From contig NRSV01000090.1 in NCBI GenBank assembly GCA_002286855.1, positions 1 to 64,000 of the forward strand: a DNA stretch of 64,000 nucleotides, in the 5' to 3' direction. The stretch comes from Bipolaris cookei. Its lineage: Eukaryota; Ascomycota; Dothideomycetes; Pleosporales; Pleosporaceae. Each line of letters opens with the position of its first letter. Positions within the stretch are counted from its first letter, which is position 1. This document shows, in pieces, positions 10,931-19,027 of the stretch. The notes below the pieces were generated by a model. That model did not search any database, was not told the DNA's origin, and saw only the letters and a list, made by a program, of their open reading frames with translations. The translations under genes were made by a program, and so were the position numbers.

Positions 10931-11630
10931 TTAGCCATCTTCCGACTGTGCCTGCTTGGCATCGGAATTTGCACGGATAAGAGCCACAAGTGCTTCTACG
11001 TTGGACCTACCATTGAGAGTCATACCATCTCCGTTGGCGCCGTTTCCTTGGTACAGCCTCTCTGTGGATTGCTGAAGTTGCCGTTCCACCAAGTCAGTAT
11101 TAAAGACCATCCCATTCTGTGAGGCAACGTTCCCAACCCATGAGGCCTTGTCATTAAGCTCTGAAGCTTGAGTTCCTCTACCAGAGGATGCTGTTCCACT
11201 AGCTAATGTGGTGTTCCGTTAGCAAATGCTCGCCCAAGATAGTTGGGCACTTATAGGTCTATAGAGGAGTTTTTGCCCAACTTAGTACCATCTACAAGGT
11301 GGTGTCTTCAACTTAGGGAAAGCTTCGCTAGCTTACCTTCTGCAGGTATCTCAGCCTGGTCTTCCCAGGTAAAGTGCAACAGACTGTTTTCTCCAATATT
11401 ACTGAGCGGGGTGCTGCCCAGTACAGGCTGTCCGAGAAACATCAGGCGCTGTTGGTTCACCGGAATAGCCTCGAGCTCTTGAATCTTTTTCTTGACTGTC
11501 TGGATGTCGTCGGTCGGGGACACTGCCACAGACAGTGTTTTATTATCTGCATTAGTCTGTAAGCGACGCATAGGTCATGGATGTGGTCTAATAAATAAAT
11601 CCACTCACCCAGTCTGATCCGAATCTGCAT
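10931..11630 (-). CDS. Ubiquitin-like protein with C-terminal HET-s-like motif
   Basis: Three exons can be joined in frame: 11630-11609, 11546-11337 and 11175-10931, giving 158 aa. Intron 1 (62 bp) is GTGAGT...TGCAG. Intron 2 (161 bp) is GTAAGC...TAGAG and less certain. The first exon gives MQIRIRLD, which continues into NKTLSVAVSPTDDIQTVKKKIQ and NQQRLMFLGQ. This is a clear beta-grasp ubiquitin fold relative of about 70 residues. No terminal Gly-Gly is seen at the end of that domain, so it should not be a conjugating ubiquitin. The C-terminus has FNTDLVERQ, then TERLYQGNGANGDGMTLNGR. This is nearly the same as the end of the SesA-like protein 1.5 kb away and resembles the NLR N-terminus. A role as a partner of the NLR is inferred from that motif alone. 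Confidence 0.72.
11003..11056 (-). other. HET-s-like motif coding segment of the ubiquitin-like protein
   Basis: From about residue 118 the protein reads LYQGNGANGDGMTLNGR. It is preceded by a 9-residue FNTDLVERQ block identical to that in the SesA-like gene. The second G-N of the motif appears as N-G here, so this copy is more diverged. Confidence 0.5.
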
Positions 11631-11639
11631 TTTTATTGA

Positions 11640-12430
11640 TGTGTTTGGCGAAATCGATGCTTTATGAATGACTCCTCAGTAGTGATAGGGGCCAAGAACA
11701 ATAACGGCAGCTAAGAGTTTACTTATGACGCGGGAGGGACAGACATCCTGCTGCAGCAATCAACCCTCCTCTTTTCATTGGCTAACCAGAAAAACACATG
11801 AATTTGGGGGGCGCTGGTCCTCCGGTTTGATAAGCTAACGGTGAGCCAATAGCAGGATTCACTCTAGTAAGACTGCTATAGATGTTCAGCACTAAATGCA
11901 GCCGTATGGTGCCAGATAGCTTGGGCAGGACAACCGACATACATGCTATTTCTGTTGCGTTTTGGTGTTATATAGGAAATCGGGGTATACACTACACGTT
12001 CGAGGCCAATACCTTTGTACAAGCGCAATAGATGCGCGGTACGTCTCTGCCGAGGAAGAGCTAACACAATGAAGAGAGGACAAGGTGGTTAGAAGTGTGG
12101 CAAAAGCATGTCACAACTGCAGCCGCCATAGCTCAGCTGAACCTGAGAGCTTGGCATGACTGCCAGTAAGAAACGCCGTCTTGATTACTGAGGCGTAATC
12201 CACTAGCCGTAGTTACTTAAGGCTCGCAAGGGTGGTGCAGGTGCAATATAGGGCAAAACCGATGCTGCATATCTCGATAGTGACAAGCATGGTTTGCCCG
12301 CTTCATTTCTATAGTGTGTGCTAGTATGGTATCGTGCTGTTTATCTTCTAGTAGTCTGTGTTGATTCTAGGACTATAACGATAAAAGCAGAGACCTTAAC
12401 AATGTGGAAACGGCTGCGATAAGGCCACTT
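11640..12430. other. Intergenic, no gene supported
   Basis: No motif-bearing frame is seen between the ubiquitin-like gene and the SesA-like gene. The 63-aa minus-strand frame at 11876-12067 has no recognisable feature. Confidence 0.4.
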
Positions 12431-12432
12431 TA

Positions 12433-13335
12433 TCACCCCCTCTTCGCTCTCAGGATTGCCGCTATTCCAGCCGCATCAGCATTACCCTGGAGGATAGTAC
12501 TCCTTCCATTTGCCTTGTTGCCCTGATATACCCTTTCTGTAGGCGCGTGGATCTGTCGCTCGACGAGATCTGTGTTGAACATGTCCGCTTCGTCAAACGC
12601 CTCGTTGTCGATCCACGACACTTTGTTCACGAGATCCAGCGTTCGTACCTCTTCAGCTGTAAGAGCTATCACGTTGTTATCTATATTAGTTAGTATACGC
12701 AAGTATAAAGATACCGCTGCATAGTACCTTCTTCATCTAGGCGTCGTTCTTCAAGGTAAGCAACCACGGAAAGTCTCTCGCCAAGGACCCTTTGCACGTT
12801 TTGGTCAACCCGCTGGACTACTGCTAGAGCAGCCGTGAACCCAGTGCGCATAGACCCGCTCAGCCCGACGTGCGTTGTGACGATCATTGCGGTAAGGTCT
12901 GCTTTCGCCCGGTCTAGTTGAGTCATAGCATTCTCAAGCTCCCTCTCATCTCTGTCACCACTGATGAAAGCATGCGTGTACTGCTTAGTCTTGTTTCTTG
13001 TCGTTCGAGCAGCAAATGTATCAAGCTGGCGTTGCAGCTTCTCTCCTATATCGATGATTACCTGAACCTGCTTCTCGATTAGAGGCGTCTGTAGCTCGGG
13101 TTCGTCTTGCACAAGTCGCAGTGTGCTAAGTAAGTTGTCTAGCTGGTTTTGGTAGCCATCAAGGCGGTCTGACGCGCCGTGGACTTTTGCCCTCGCATTC
13201 TGTATCTTTTGAACGATGGTAATCGCCTGACCGAGCAGTTGAGAGACAGCGGCTGTGCCGCCAATCACCTCCTAGCATGCCCCGTTAGATGTTGTCAGAT
13301 AGTAAAACCAGTCTTGAACACACCAATCCCGACAT
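12433..13335 (-). CDS. SesA/HeLo-like helical protein with HET-s-like C-terminal motif
   Basis: Three exons fit: 13335-13324 (MSGL), 13271-12728 and 12680-12433, giving 267 aa. Intron 1 (52 bp) runs GTGTGT to TGCTAG with a CTAAC branch. Intron 2 (47 bp) runs GTACTA to ATATAG with a perfect TACTAAC branch. The open frame starting at 13268 begins with GTG after an in-frame stop, which is why I add the small upstream exon. The N-terminal 190 residues (VIGGTAAVSQLLGQAITIVQ onward) are helical and resemble the SesA/HeLo-like N-terminal domain of fungal STAND proteins. The C-terminus has FNTDLVERQ and then RVYQGNKANGRSTILQGN (about residues 235-252). Domain order matches a HET-s-type cell-death executor, with a helical effector at the front and an amyloid motif at the back. 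The function is inferred. Confidence 0.72.
12481..12531 (-). other. HET-s-like motif coding segment of the SesA-like protein
   Basis: The segment VYQGNKANGRSTILQGN contains two G-N steps separated by 10 residues, as in the NLR motif at 6493-6540. RVYQGNKANG also resembles the HET-s repeat core pattern R-V-x-x-G-N-x-x-x-G. Confidence 0.58.
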
Positions 13336-13682
13336 TTAGGACTAGTTATTCGAGTTTTCTACGCAGGCGTTGTAGAGCGTGTTGTTCTGTTTTGTCGTGT
13401 AGGTGTAGGTGGGGCTTGAGGCAACATGGTGGAGTTAAGCGCCCACTGCTCAGCTACAGACTTGGCAGCATGAGTGCATCCACTCGAGCCTCGATGCTTC
13501 CCGTTCACTTCGTTAGCCTATTAGTGTTTGACTGCGATTCGAAGAGGTTGCTCATAGATATTGAACTCCTGCACTCTTGATGGGACGACCCGCTTGTTCC
13601 CATCGGCTATATAGAGCAGCCTTAGACCAGGCCCCTTGGTGTAAGTCACAGACTGCTGTAACAGGACAGAGGTGCTGTCACT

Positions 13683-15349
13683 GACCCAAGCACAAGGGAG
13701 CAGGAAGCACAACGGTGTCGAGCGTCGTTCACGATGCACTACGGTTCGCGATGTGGAGCGGAGCCGGGATCCAGGAAGCGCCGCTGCAGGTGTACTACGG
13801 TGCGCTTGTGTTTGCACCAGCAAAAAGCATTGTCAAAAAGCAATTCGAATTCCAAATGCCCTGCTGGATAAAGAGATTGCCTGTTGTGGACGAAGACTGG
13901 AATGCATTGCTGCAGACCCTAGAAGGACATGTCAGCCCGGTTACAGCTGTGGTATTCGCGCGAGACGGCAAGACACTAGCATCGGCGTCCCAGGACAGTA
14001 CAGTCAGGATCTGGTACGCGAACACAGGGGCTATCCTACACATATTAGAGGGCCACTTAGATCATATCAAGGCCATCGAATTCTCTCCAGACGGACGGTG
14101 GATTGCGTCTGCATCTAAAGATGCAACGGTTAAGCTCTGGAACGTAGCGACCGGAACCCTCGGACATACATTTACTAAGCATTTGGGTTGTGTCAACAGT
14201 GTAGCTTTCTCCCCGGATAGCAAGTTGATCGTTTCGGGATCAAACGATCGCGTTGTTGGTTTGTGGGACATAACGGGTGACGTAGCTCATTACGAACTTC
14301 GTGGTCATTCCAGCAGGGTGAATACTGTTGTGTTTTCGCCGAGCGGCCTTAATATTGTGTCCGCGTCGGATGACTGCACACTCCAACTTTGGGATACCGT
14401 GGGGAAAACATGTTTGCGGACGCTGAAGGGGCATATTGGTAGGATTAGGGACGTGAAGTTCTCGCCTGACAGCTCTCGAGTGGCGTCTGCATCCTACGAC
14501 AACACGATAAGGTTATGGAATCTGACTACTGAAGCCGTCTTGCCGCTCGAGGGACACTCAGGCTGGGTGAACACCCTCGACTTTAGTCCTGACGGCAGCT
14601 CATTGGTGTCTGCATCTGACGATTTCACTGTTATGATATGGAGTGTAGCGACGGGCGAAGAGCAGCAGAAGATCGACAGCTACTCTACCGGAGTCCGCGT
14701 TGCAGCATATTCCCCTAGCGGCAACTTGATCGTCACCGCATCCTGCGACACTTCAATCGAACTTTGGAACCCCGCCACTAAGACGATGCTACAGCCTCTT
14801 ACTGGACACTCAGCATTAGTAAACGCCTGTGCAATCTCACCTGATGGTAGATCAATAGTATCTGCTTCCGACGATGCCACTGTCAAACGATGGGACATTA
14901 ACATGCACGCAATGATGCAGCGTTCCAAACGCGAGCCTCTGTCAGTCGATGCCGTTGGATTCTCTCCTGATGGAGCCTCATTCGCTTTTAAATTATCTGA
15001 TGGCACAGTAACACAATACGATTCGCTCTCAGGATCACAACAGCAGACCCCGCCTGGTCAGCTTGGTCACGACAAGTTCTTGGCCTTCTCACACAATGGC
15101 TTCATTTCACAATCGCTAACTGGTACCATCAGTCTGTGGCACTCTGCACAACGAGTGTACACAACTGCAAATCCGGATGCAGTGGTGTCTATTGATGGAG
15201 ATTGGGTTTGCCGAGGGGGACGGAAGCTTCTTTGGCTTCCTCAATGTTATCGACCAACTTGTGTGGCTACCTCCGAGAGTGCCGTCCTCCTGGCGTGTAA
15301 ATCACGGTCTCCTACATATCTCGAGATTGATAAGAGCTATGGCTTTTGA
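13683..15349 (+). pseudogene. WD40 half of a NACHT-WD40 receptor, 5' truncated
   Basis: A frame opens after a stop at 13682-13684 and runs to 15349. Its first codons include no ATG until the RFAMWSGAG segment, and the apparent start at 13715 is GTG. The first residues (VVHDALRFAMWSG, IQEAPLQVYYGALVFAP) are the same as the start of exon 2 of the NLR at 3.4-6.5 kb. It therefore corresponds to an NLR second exon without its NACHT exon. About ten diverged WD40 repeats follow (for example LEGHLDHIKAIEFSPDGRWIASAS). It lies divergently from the SesA-like gene. It could still be an internal exon of a spliced gene, but I see no NACHT coding sequence upstream. Confidence 0.75.
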
Positions 15350-15850
15350 AGGCCAGTCGCAAGTCAATCTCTCGAGCTACATGAAAACAAACATCAGTTT
15401 TCGATACCATCTTCGCTTGTGGATGCGGTATTATGTGTTGCAGCCGCTACGTCCCTTTCGCATACAACTAGGCTATATACATGCACGCCTTCATGTTGCC
15501 TGATCTGTAAAACAAGCGATCGACAAGATGCCACTGTAGACAAAACCCTATATGTGTAGGGGCGCTGCGGTTGTGCGCAGTAGCAATCTCACGAATCAAT
15601 TGTAACACTTGTGAGATGTAAGCACAGATAGCATAAACAGTTGCTGTGATCGTAGAGCGTCAAGAGTAAATTCCATTTGTTTATGAGAAATGCTAGCCAA
15701 CTTGGATATGGCAGACAGCGTGAGACGGTTAAAGTACGGATACAACCTGCGCTTTGCCTTGCTCGTCGTGACCCTGAAGATGTATGTGGTGATTCGCACG
15801 CGCTCGCACGTGGATCCCGCCTGCTGCAAGGCGACAGTCTATCGACTGAA
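15350..15850. other. No supported gene
   Basis: The minus-strand frame 15589-15829 contains RLTLSAISKLASISHKQ, which could be a helix-turn-helix of a Tc1-type transposase. The similarity is too weak for a call. Confidence 0.35.
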
Positions 15851-15852
15851 GT

Positions 15853-16290
15853 GCTACAGATAATAACGCTACAGCGCAGGCAGCAGCGCAGACAGAGACA
15901 CCACATACAGTAGCAGAGCTTCAGCAGCAGGCAAAGCTTCTTCAAGACCGGCTTCAACGGGGATCACAGAGCCCAACGAGCCAGCTTCTTCGCCAAGTCA
16001 TTAAAGGCTGTCAGATTGCAACGCAATCAGCAACAATACTTGTAGACGAGAATAAGAAGCTACGTGCAGAAGTCCAGCGCCAACAACAAAAGCAGGACCG
16101 GCGGCGTCAATATATCGCTTCTGGTGGGGTGCTCCAGGTCCAACAAGCTCAGCAGATGGCTGTCGAGGCAGAAAGGGTGGTGATGGAGGCTGGCCAGAGC
16201 CAGGCTAGTGAGCGACGTCGGCGCGCGCCGCCGGCGTGCATGAAGTGTCACATTCAAGGAAATACTCGGACTACATGTAGAGCTAAATAA
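15853..16290 (+). pseudogene. C-terminal tail of a Fot/pogo-type transposase
   Basis: The plus-strand frame opens after a stop near 15850. It encodes a glutamine-rich coiled-coil-like tail (AELQQQAKLLQDRLQ, LVDENKKLRAEVQRQQQKQDRRR) and ends with a degenerate zinc knuckle, CMKCHIQGNTRTTC, stopping at 16290. Such tails close Fot5-like transposases. The catalytic core that should precede it on this strand is absent. About 75 bp downstream lies a terminal sequence (16366-16424) that matches the 5' end of the minus-strand element at 17.57-17.62 kb. Confidence 0.6.
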
Positions 16291-16365
16291 TTAATTATAT
16301 CTCTTAATCCTATCTGATTTTATCACGTTGTTATGGATCAATTGCATAAAGCGTCGTGTCAGGTT

Positions 16366-16424
16366 GAGTGGGGTGCGCAGCTTACTGATCTGCGCAGCTG
16401 ACTGATCCCGCACGTTATTGTTTA
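16366..16424 (+). repeat. Fot element terminal repeat (copy 1)
   Basis: GTGGGGTGCGCAGCTTACTG...TGATCCCGCACGTTA is repeated in direct orientation at 17568-17620 with few changes. Each contains two copies of an AGCTTACTGATC-like subrepeat. It lies just past the plus-strand transposase tail, as expected for a 3' terminal repeat. Confidence 0.65.
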
Positions 16425-16599
16425 AGTTGGTTCCAACCACGCAATCATTCTATATGAATTGTTACTTCTAGATCTAGCTCCGCGCAAGTTCGTGACAGAT
16501 GCTGTTACTTTGTACTGACAGAAGCTAAAGCGGTTGCAGAAGGTACTGTAATCTGCCTCGCTAGGATCGATTGCTAACATGGCCCAAAGCTGTCTATTT

Positions 16600-16716
16600 G
16601 ATCAGCGAATGCGCCTTACCTGTTATAGCAGGTGGGGCTACAGACCTCCTGCCAGCAAATTGGCGAAAACAGTGCGCAGCAGCGCGAACGGGTGAAGCTG
16701 CATTCGCTAGCGACTG
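16600..16716. mobile_element. MITE/foldback end inserted in a Fot transposase
   Basis: On the minus strand the transposase reading frame runs into TA followed by CAGTCGCTAGCGAATGCAG. This is the same end that is found at 3054-3170. The TA is at 16717-16718. The insertion truncates the transposase after HFNQHTAAR. Confidence 0.6.
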
Positions 16717-16718
16717 TA

Positions 16719-17536
16719 CGAGCCGCTGTATGCTGGTTAAAGTGCTTTACCCACTCTACGCCAAGCTGATCAGTTGTCCAGCCATTGTCTGAGACGCCAA
16801 TAGTCCAGTCTAGTGGGAGATTATGATACCAGCTGCTCTGGTGGACCTTGCCAGACAGTATTATAAACGGTGGCAGAGACCAGCCAGACGCGTTAACGCA
16901 CTCAATCGCTGTAACCCACTCCCTATTACCTGGCTGTACAACGACCGCTCTACCAACTCTGTCAGAGCTAGTCACGACTTTTGACGTGCTAGCGACGCCC
17001 ATCGCGAATCCAGTCTCATCAAAGTTATAGATGTCTTGATCTAGAACGCCGTACGTCTGGCGCGTCTCCTCTACTAGCTTAAACCAGGCTGTAATCGCGA
17101 TAGGATCCTCACAGGAGGCACGCTGACTATGCAATCGTCTAGTCCATTTTGTCTGAAGCTCTGGCTGGCTCTGGATAAAGCGCGACACCCATTTCTTGCC
17201 AATAGGTGCTGGAGGTGGATCTTGGCCGCGCGCAGCGAGTAGAGCGTCTGCCATCCGTCGCACGTCAATGATATGGGGCGGAAAACCACGTCGGTCAAGG
17301 TCTAGAATCCACTGTACAAGAGACTGTTCTTCAATAGGTGATAGCTTGCGGTTGACAGAGGCTGTCTCTGATCGTGGTTGGATACCATGGATGCGTGTGT
17401 GTAGTGTAGATTGTGGTACATCAAAAGCTTTTGCGAGAGCACGAATAGATTGTTTTGGATTATTACGATAAGACGCGATAGCAAGGCTTATTCTGCCTTC
17501 ACGAGAAGTCTGTATAGAACGTTGTTGTCGCGGCAT
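16719..17536 (-). pseudogene. Fot5-like pogo transposase, N-terminal two thirds
   Basis: ATG at 17536 opens a frame with an HTH_psq-like start (ISLAIASYRNNPKQSIRALAKAFDVPQSTLHTRI) and a CENP-B-type helix-turn-helix (GKKWVSRFIQSQPELQTKWTRRL). The first catalytic Asp follows in YNFDETGFAMG. The frame is cut by a MITE insertion at 16717-16718, just before the YRLLILDGH block. The second and third catalytic acids are therefore missing and the element cannot be autonomous. Its 5' terminal repeat is at 17568-17620. Confidence 0.82.
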
Positions 17537-17567
17537 GGTGGTGGTTGTGGAGAGCGTCGCGTCAAGC

Positions 17568-17620
17568 TTGGTGGGGTGCCCAGCTTACTGATCTGCCCAG
17601 CTTACTGATCCCGCACGTTA
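17568..17620 (+). repeat. Fot element terminal repeat (copy 2)
   Basis: This segment (GGTGGGGTGCCCAGCTTACT...CCCGCACGTTA) lies just upstream of the minus-strand Fot gene. It repeats 16366-16424 in the same orientation rather than inverted. Confidence 0.65.
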
Positions 17621-17698
17621 ACTACTAGTTACACACATAGTATTACACGTAAGCCGAGGTGTTGACGTACAACAACTAGGAGTGCCTGGGCTCATGTC

Positions 17699-18439
17699 TC
17701 ACTGGCAGGTCCACCGTAACGGTTCCATAACGATCTTCTGGATCAATGTTAGCCCGCCTTCCAATCCGCTGTCCAGCGAAACAAACGCACCAGGATCATT
17801 ACGAACTTCTCTAGCGTATAGTATCCTCTGAGGCCACTCCTGCTTAGCGATACTATCGCCTTTCTCACTACTTCTCCAAAAAGTGAAACTTTTGTATTTT
17901 GTGTCTTTGTTCAAGAAACGAGTGTAGGTGCAGACTGTCCGGAACGCACAGCTGTCGCAATTGCATTCACATTTCTTCCAACCCTGAACTGATCCACAAT
18001 GCATGCATACTAACTCTAAGCAGCTGACCCATCCGTCTTCTTGATCGGGCGCGCTGCTTACGAGCCTCGTTAGACGACCGACATGCCAGCAGCACATCCT
18101 CGGCGGAACCTTGAGTACCTCTATCACTGAATTTTGTCGAATGTGAGACCGGCGGTTACAGATAGGGCTGCTCGATGAGCAGAACATGCCCGTTGGATAG
18201 CTTTTTTGACACAAGATGCACCACTCGTGTGTGGGCGCAGGGTCTGGTGGTGCAATATACGAGCGTATTGCTAGACGCGCGCAATGCGAGACTTTGTGTT
18301 CCGACCACGATTGTGGATTGATCTGTACTTGGGCATTGACGATCCTGTGCGCTAGCTTCAGCGCGACTAGCCCGTCTAATGGAAGGTAAGCGCAAATCTC
18401 GGATAAGAGCTCTTGCGGTAGCAGCAATAGTGGCGACAT
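17699..18439 (-). CDS. F-box-like cysteine-rich protein
   Basis: This is a 246-aa single-exon protein if started at the ATG at 18439. The open frame reaches 18472 only by a GTG. Residues 1-35 (MSPLLLLPQELLSEICAYLPLDGLVALKLAHR) match the F-box pattern LPxELLxxIxxYLPLxxLxxLxL. This predicts an adaptor that binds Skp1 and brings substrates to an SCF ubiquitin ligase. The rest is rich in cysteine pairs (WCILC, CMHCGSVQGWKKCECNCDSC), which may bind zinc. The substrate is unknown. The neighbours are a dead Fot element and a patatin gene on the same strand. Confidence 0.68.
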   Translation of the reverse strand: MSPLLLLPQELLSEICAYLPLDGLVALKLAHRIVNAQVQINPQSWSEHKVSHCARLAIRSYIAPPDPAPTHEWCILCQKSYPTGMFCSSSSPICNRRSHIRQNSVIEVLKVPPRMCCWHVGRLTRLVSSAPDQEDGWVSCLELVCMHCGSVQGWKKCECNCDSCAFRTVCTYTRFLNKDTKYKSFTFWRSSEKGDSIAKQEWPQRILYAREVRNDPGAFVSLDSGLEGGLTLIQKIVMEPLRWTCQ

Positions 18440-19027
18440 AGGGTCAGAGGGGAAAGCGTATGTTCCGAGCACATCGTCGTGATGTAGGAGTTATACAAAT
18501 AAGCGAGTACAAGAGAGTAAAGTCAAAACAAGAAATAAAATCAGCAATGACGGTCGTTCCGCGTTTCAGGTGAGCATTGGTGATACCTCGGGAGCAGTAT
18601 CTTATCAGCAGATCAGGTGACCAACGCTATAAGTGACAACTGCGTGGTTGTAAAGTTTTACCGTATCCTTGTCTATCGTGACGGTCATTCCGGTGTGCCG
18701 GAACTAACCAACTATCTAGAGAGAGTCGCGAATTCTTGAGGAATTGATTGGTTAGTTCCGGCATACCAGCATGTCCTTCGCGAAAAAACACGCTTGAACG
18801 CTTTTCGGTTTTCATTCTCAATGTTCAAGACCGTCGAATTAGTGATTTATATGCATGTTTGTTCATTGAACGCTATGTGAGCATCGTGTGATGAAGTGGG
18901 ACCACGAGCTGTACATGGTTATGGCGTTCTTTTGATGGTTTCATCATCAGGGCAGGCAATTTGTGACGAATTCCAGATGATTACATAAACCGTGCGTGTG
19001 GAAAGGGGTGTTAGAGTGTACATAATC
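18440..19027. other. Intergenic with a strong inverted repeat
   Basis: The pair CCGGTGTGCCGGAACTAACCAA (about 18691-18713) and TTGGTTAGTTCCGGCATACC (about 18751-18771) could form a stem of about 20 bp with a loop of roughly 35 bases. No coding frame is supported here. It could be a small foldback element or a terminator-like structure between the patatin and F-box genes. Confidence 0.5.

Noticed and set aside
13795..15006. Minus-strand frames opposite the WD40 block
   Set aside because: They are antisense shadows of WD40 coding sequence.
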